Part shown: piece after piece, positions 62,077 to 64,000 of the stretch
How the letters are laid out: each line of letters starts with the position of its first letter
Numbering within the stretch: the first letter of the stretch is position 1
Assembly (NCBI RefSeq): GCF_039543385.1
Contig: NZ_BAABJQ010000015.1
Location: forward strand, 152,239 to 216,238
Length of the DNA: 64,000 nucleotides
Direction: 5' to 3'
Source: Rugosimonospora acidiphila
Lineage (GTDB): Bacteria > Actinomycetota > Actinomycetes > Mycobacteriales > Micromonosporaceae
Program-made: the position numbers and the translations under genes
The notes under the pieces: model-generated
Database searches by the model: none
Told to the model about the DNA's origin: nothing
The model's input: the letters and a program-made list of their open reading frames with translations, nothing else

Positions 62077-63483
62077 GTGTACACGCTGCACATCGAGGCC
62101 GCCGCCCAGCCTTGGGGAACGCACGACACCCGGCTGATCGCGGTCACCGTCCTCGGCATCGCCATCGTCGTCGCGCTCATCGTCCTGGCGAAGACGCACC
62201 CGTTCCTGTCCCTGCTGGTGGGTTCGGCGTTCGTGGGCGTGGCCTCCGGCGTCCCGCTGGGAAAAATCGTCACCAACTTCGAGTCTGGGGTCGGCAGCAC
62301 CCTGCAGGAGGTCGGCCTGCTCATCGCCCTCGGCGCGATGCTCGGCAAGCTGCTGGCCGATTCCGGCGGCGCCGACCGGGTCATCGACACGCTGCTGTCG
62401 AAGGCACCGCCCGCGGCGGTACCGTGGGCTACCGCCCTGGTCGCCATCATCGTCGGCATACCGATGTTCTTCGAGATCGGCCTGGTGCTGCTGCTGCCCG
62501 TCATCGTGCTGGTCGCCCAACGCTCCGGCCTGCGCCTGATGAGGGTCGCGATCCCGGCGCTCGCCGGCCTGTCCGTGCTGCACGGGTTGATTCCGCCGCA
62601 TCCCGGCCCGCTGCTCGCGATCAGCGCCGTACACGCGCAGCTCGGTACCACGCTGGCGCTCGGCCTGCTGGTCGCGCTCCCGACCGTCGTGGTCTGCGGC
62701 CCGCTGCTGTCGGTCGTGATCGCCCGGCGGGTACCGGTCGGTGCCCCGGAGCGGGCCGGCGGCGTCGACACGACGGCGGGAGGCACGCGCGGCGATGAGG
62801 TCACCCGGCCCCCGTCGTTCGGGGCCACCCTGTTCACCATCCTGTTCCCCGTCATCCTCATGCTGCTCAAGGCGCTGGCGGACATCGTGTGGCCGGACGC
62901 GAAGCACGCGCCCATGGCCCGGACCGTGCTGGACTTCATCGGTGAACCGCTGGTCGCGCTGACCCTCGCCGTGCTCCTCGCGATGGTGACCTTCGGGTAC
63001 GCGGTCGGGTTCACCGGGTCGGCGGTCGCGTCGCGGATCGGCGCCAGCGTCGCGCCGGTCGCGGCGGTCATCCTCATCGTCGGCGCCGGCGGGGGCTTCA
63101 AGCAGACCCTCATCGGCGCCGGGGTCGGCGACACGGTGGCCAAGTTCGCCAACAGCGCGCACCTGTCCGTGCTCGTGCTGGGCTATCTCATCGCGGTGGC
63201 GCTGCGGTTGGCGACCGGATCCGCGACCGTCGCCACCATCACCGCCGCCGGCATCGTCGGGCCGCTGGCGACCTCCCTGAGCCCCACCCACGCCGCCCTG
63301 CTGGCGCTCGCCATCGGGACCGGATCGCTGTTCCTCTCGCACGTCAACGACGCCGGCTTCTGGCTCGTGAAGGAGTCGTTCGGGCTGACCGTCGGCCAGA
63401 CCTTCGCGTCCTGGTCGGTGATGGAGACCGCGGTGTCGCTGGTCGGTTTCGGGTTCATCATGCTGCTGTCGACGGTGACGTGA
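62077..63483 (+). CDS. GntP-family gluconate/sugar-acid permease
   Basis: 468 residues, about 12-14 hydrophobic helices. Family motifs: GALLGKLLADSGGADRVI-like (ALGAMLGKLLADSGGADRVIDTLL), GIPMFFEIGLVLLLPVI, LHGLIPPHPGPL, and near the end SLFLSHVNDAGFWLVKESFGLTVGQTFASWSVMET. It imports gluconate or a related hydroxy acid by proton symport. GTG 62077 has GGAGGGG about 9 nt upstream. No kinase or catabolic gene is adjacent, so the substrate is open. Confidence 0.93.
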   Translation: MYTLHIEAAAQPWGTHDTRLIAVTVLGIAIVVALIVLAKTHPFLSLLVGSAFVGVASGVPLGKIVTNFESGVGSTLQEVGLLIALGAMLGKLLADSGGADRVIDTLLSKAPPAAVPWATALVAIIVGIPMFFEIGLVLLLPVIVLVAQRSGLRLMRVAIPALAGLSVLHGLIPPHPGPLLAISAVHAQLGTTLALGLLVALPTVVVCGPLLSVVIARRVPVGAPERAGGVDTTAGGTRGDEVTRPPSFGATLFTILFPVILMLLKALADIVWPDAKHAPMARTVLDFIGEPLVALTLAVLLAMVTFGYAVGFTGSAVASRIGASVAPVAAVILIVGAGGGFKQTLIGAGVGDTVAKFANSAHLSVLVLGYLIAVALRLATGSATVATITAAGIVGPLATSLSPTHAALLALAIGTGSLFLSHVNDAGFWLVKESFGLTVGQTFASWSVMETAVSLVGFGFIMLLSTVT

Positions 63484-63695
63484 CGGCGGCGCCGCCGAAC
63501 CACCGAGGCGATGCCGCGCACGTGCAGGCCGAGCGCGCGCACGTACGCGGCCGGCACCGCCTCCCTCTCCAGCCCGAGCACCCGCACGCCGTGCGGCCGC
63601 AACTCGCCCCCTGAACCGCCCGCGACGGCGTCGGGGGCCTCAGGCGGATGTCGCCAGCGGGTGTCGCCGACGGCCCGGGCGGGTACGGGCCCGGT

Positions 63696-63914
63696 ATGAG
63701 CGGATCACACGACGAACAGGATCGGGTACGCCGGAGGGCCGAGCACCTGCTCCCGGAGGAGGAGGCGGCCGGCAGCGACGACCGCCGGGAGCAGGCGGCG
63801 GCCATCCTCGACGAGTCGGACCGGCGCACCGCCGACCCGAACGCCGCGCCGGGCTCGTTCCTGGAGCGGCGCACCTCGGCGCAGACGGTCAGCGCGCCAC
63901 AACCCCCGGACTGA
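63696..63914 (+). CDS. Small conserved actinobacterial protein of unknown function
   Basis: 72 residues, strongly charged and predicted helical: RVRRRAEHLLPEEEAAGSDDRREQAAAILDESDRRTADPNAAPG, ending in ERRTSAQTV. The pattern LLPEE-AAGSDD-QA-AIL-ESD-RT is one I recognise from short actinobacterial hypothetical proteins, but no function is known. No signal or membrane segment. The ATG at 63696 lacks a clear Shine-Dalgarno. It is 212 bp after the permease gene and ends 86 bp before the window edge, where nothing else is seen. Confidence 0.65.
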   Translation: MSGSHDEQDRVRRRAEHLLPEEEAAGSDDRREQAAAILDESDRRTADPNAAPGSFLERRTSAQTVSAPQPPD

Positions 63915-64000
63915 GCCGCACGAGGTTTCCGGTGGGCGTGGCTCACGCCGAGCCGGCGGCCGGATCGGCGCGCCGGACAGGGCCGGTCCACCGGCGGTCC

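Overview
The window is about 70% GC, with strong third-position GC bias, GTG and TTG starts, several probably leaderless genes, a probable F420-dependent (LLM) oxidoreductase, an ECF41 sigma factor and many secreted hydrolases. This points to the chromosome of a soil actinomycete. A Micromonosporaceae- or Streptomyces-like organism fits, but the family cannot be fixed from this sequence alone. I see no tRNA, rRNA, CRISPR array, insertion sequence or prophage, so it reads as ordinary accessory or arm-type chromosome rather than an inserted island.

Layout. 1-2100 (minus): a branched-chain amino acid type ABC importer (binding protein, LivG, start of LivF). 2464-6789: three secreted esterases, namely a type 1 PHB-depolymerase-like enzyme, a circularly permuted type 2 one, and a tannase/feruloyl esterase. 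7088-8631: a divergent lysG/argP-lysE/argO regulator-exporter pair. 8723-12718: an MpaB-type oxygenase, a large secreted beta-helix/discoidin protein and a MazG-like hydrolase. 12736-14684: a TetR-P450 pair. 14937-19722: a small molybdopterin-fold protein, a PadR regulator, then an AcoR-like GAF regulator, an acetaldehyde-type dehydrogenase and a DUF779 protein. 19942-23949: an LLM oxidoreductase, then a TetR/MFS/glycosyltransferase set that looks like a drug-handling operon.

24173-28552: the class B succinate dehydrogenase operon sdhCAB with a divergent LysR gene. 28735-31254: a YbjQ-type protein, a methyltransferase and a GH11 xylanase with two CGAAACTTT boxes upstream. 31759-34603: a two-subunit Mo/Fe-S dehydrogenase. 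35292-37469: a DinB protein and a PadR/hydrolase pair with a doubled operator. 37658-39289: an ECF41 sigma factor divergent from a cysteine-less carboxymuconolactone decarboxylase homologue, each with a matching promoter. 39439-44240: an unknown polytopic membrane protein and two hydrolases.

44431-48390: a membrane-anchored Apaf-1-like STAND NTPase with 13 near-identical WD40 repeats and a small downstream partner gene. 48997-57850: a C39 peptidase, an M20 peptidase and a complete oligopeptide ABC importer, which together form a peptide-scavenging block. 58040-63914: a class IV aminotransferase, TetR/SDR pair, serine hydrolase, GntP permease and a small conserved protein.

The strongest leads are the STAND NTPase locus, the back-to-back ECF41 promoters with the Cys-less target protein, and the paired type 1/type 2 depolymerases.
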